Origin: Acidobacteriota bacterium
GTDB taxonomy: Bacteria; Acidobacteriota; Terriglobia; Acidiferrales; UBA7541
Direction of reading: 5' to 3'
DNA: 6,015 bases
NCBI GenBank assembly: GCA_003161495.1
Contig: PMOP01000509.1
Coordinates: 1 to 6,015, forward strand
Positions within the stretch are counted from its first letter, which is position 1, and every line of letters begins with the position of its first letter. The position numbers and the translations under genes are program-made. Below are positions 5,285-6,015 of this stretch, piece by piece. The notes under the pieces were generated by a model. It saw only the letters and a list, made by a program, of their open reading frames with translations. It did not search any database and was not told the origin of the DNA.

Positions 5285-5959
5285 CTAGGCTTGGGAGCTG
5301 CTTCCGTTTCCTTTCGTATTGTTGGTTGTGTTCTGGGTCCCGATGCTGCTTGCGTTCGCTGCCGGGCTCGGCGCGCCTTGCTGCGTGGACTGCTGTTCCA
5401 GCGCTTTAAACTGGTTGATCAGGTCAGTATAGGTGGCTGGATTGAAATTTTGAATCTGCTGCGCGAGGCTATCGATCTCCTGAATTTCCACCTTGCTCAG
5501 TCCGAGCGCCGGGAGAGCCGCGTTTAGGGCCTGGATCTGCCCCTCGACATTTGGCGATGGCGCCGGCGCGGCCGGCGTTTGCCCTGGGGGCTTGGGTGCG
5601 AAGAGCTGTCCGGGGTGTGCCGGTGCGCTTGAGTTCGTTGCTGCATCCTGCTGTGGCGCACTGGACGCGCCTTGTGCTGACGTTGCAATGTTTTGGGCGT
5701 TGGCAGTCGGTTGCTGAAACTGCTGATCAGCTGCAAGAGACAATAATGTTCCCTGGCTTAACTGAAATATTCCAGCATCCTGCGCGCTGGACTGCGCGGA
5801 ATCGTTCTGGTTCGATGGTGTAAAAGTATCTTCCGTTAATGTCACGTTGCCTGCATTTGCTGTTGCCGGTATGTTTACTCCTGACTGTGAATTTGCTGAC
5901 TGTTCACGCAATTGATTCGCAAGAATCTGCACTAAATTTCCAATGCCTTCAACCGCCAT
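5285..5959 (-). CDS. Gln/Ala/Ser/Asn-rich protein, 224 aa, function unknown
   Basis: I do not recognise this family. The N-terminus (about 2-20, VEGIGNLVQILANQLREQ) looks like an amphipathic helix, not a signal peptide, since no basic start with a hydrophobic core is present. Residues 20-112 are low-complexity Gln/Ser/Asn/Ala with islands NVTLTEDTFTPS (38-49) and GIFQLSQGTLLSLAADQQFQQ-type text (63-83). A Pro/Ala-rich linker follows at 112-137. Residues 138-190 form a predicted helical module (QIQALNAALPALGLSKVEIQ, then EIDSLAQQIQNF and INQFKALEQQ). The tail is Asn/Ser/Gly-rich. There is no Cys or Trp. The style recalls hook-length or exported disordered proteins and hypothetical acidobacterial proteins, but no function can be assigned. 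Two adjacent ATGs exist. The second (5959) is chosen from its spacing to a perfect Shine-Dalgarno. It is probably monocistronic. Confidence 0.75.
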   Translation of the reverse strand: MAVEGIGNLVQILANQLREQSANSQSGVNIPATANAGNVTLTEDTFTPSNQNDSAQSSAQDAGIFQLSQGTLLSLAADQQFQQPTANAQNIATSAQGASSAPQQDAATNSSAPAHPGQLFAPKPPGQTPAAPAPSPNVEGQIQALNAALPALGLSKVEIQEIDSLAQQIQNFNPATYTDLINQFKALEQQSTQQGAPSPAANASSIGTQNTTNNTKGNGSSSQA

Positions 5960-5964
5960 CATCC

Positions 5965-5970
5965 ACCTCC
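5965..5970 (-). promoter_or_regulatory. Perfect Shine-Dalgarno (GGAGGT) of the Gln-rich gene
   Basis: On the minus strand GGAGGT is followed by GGATGATG. Spacing is 2 bases to the first ATG (5962) and 5 bases to the second (5959). The second spacing is functional, so it decides the start. It is the strongest ribosome-binding site in the window and supports real, efficient expression of this low-complexity protein. Confidence 0.8.
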
Positions 5971-6015
5971 GCGGCCAGATGGTTTTACAAAAGGCCTAGC
6001 CTGGATTATTCACGA

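Overview
The window looks like a chromosomal segment of a GC-rich, non-enteric bacterium. An Acidobacteriota-type genome is my best guess. The reasons are the infB / DUF503 / rbfA / truB gene order, the protein style of the aminotransferase, the Lys-rich protein and the Gln/Ala/Asn-rich protein, and a long REP-like inverted repeat of a kind I associate with that phylum. This placement is pattern recognition, not a database match.

Positions 1-2863 (+ strand) hold a translation and ribosome-maturation cluster. It comprises the 3' part of infB (initiation factor IF-2), a small DUF503 gene, rbfA (30S maturation factor) and truB (tRNA U55 pseudouridine synthase). The cluster is punctuated by a hairpin plus T-run after infB, an AT-rich gap with a perfect TATAAT box before rbfA, and a perfect 24-bp inverted repeat (1807-1830 / 1858-1881) between rbfA and truB. 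This repeat contains the rbfA stop codon and ends 7 bases before the truB start codon.

Positions 2884-3387 (+) hold a compact type II toxin-antitoxin module. A RelB-family ribbon-helix-helix antitoxin overlaps a RelE-family toxin by 17 bases. A perfect 7+7 palindrome over an extended -10 promoter lies just upstream and is a likely autoregulatory operator.

Positions 3431-5959 carry three minus-strand genes. They are a short protein with a Lys/Ala-rich, histone H1-like N-terminus and a strongly acidic C-terminus, a fold-type I PLP-dependent aminotransferase with an intact active-site lysine but a valine where the usual carboxylate-binding arginine is expected, and a 224-aa Gln/Ala/Ser/Asn-rich protein of unknown function with a perfect Shine-Dalgarno. 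The toxin gene converges on the Lys-rich gene with only 43 bases between their stop codons.

No gap between genes exceeds about 160 bases. I see no tRNA, rRNA, CRISPR array, insertion sequence or transposase gene. Nothing here is convincing as a wholly new system. The points most worth a second look are the rbfA/truB inverted repeat, the basic/acidic bipartite protein and the Gln-rich protein.
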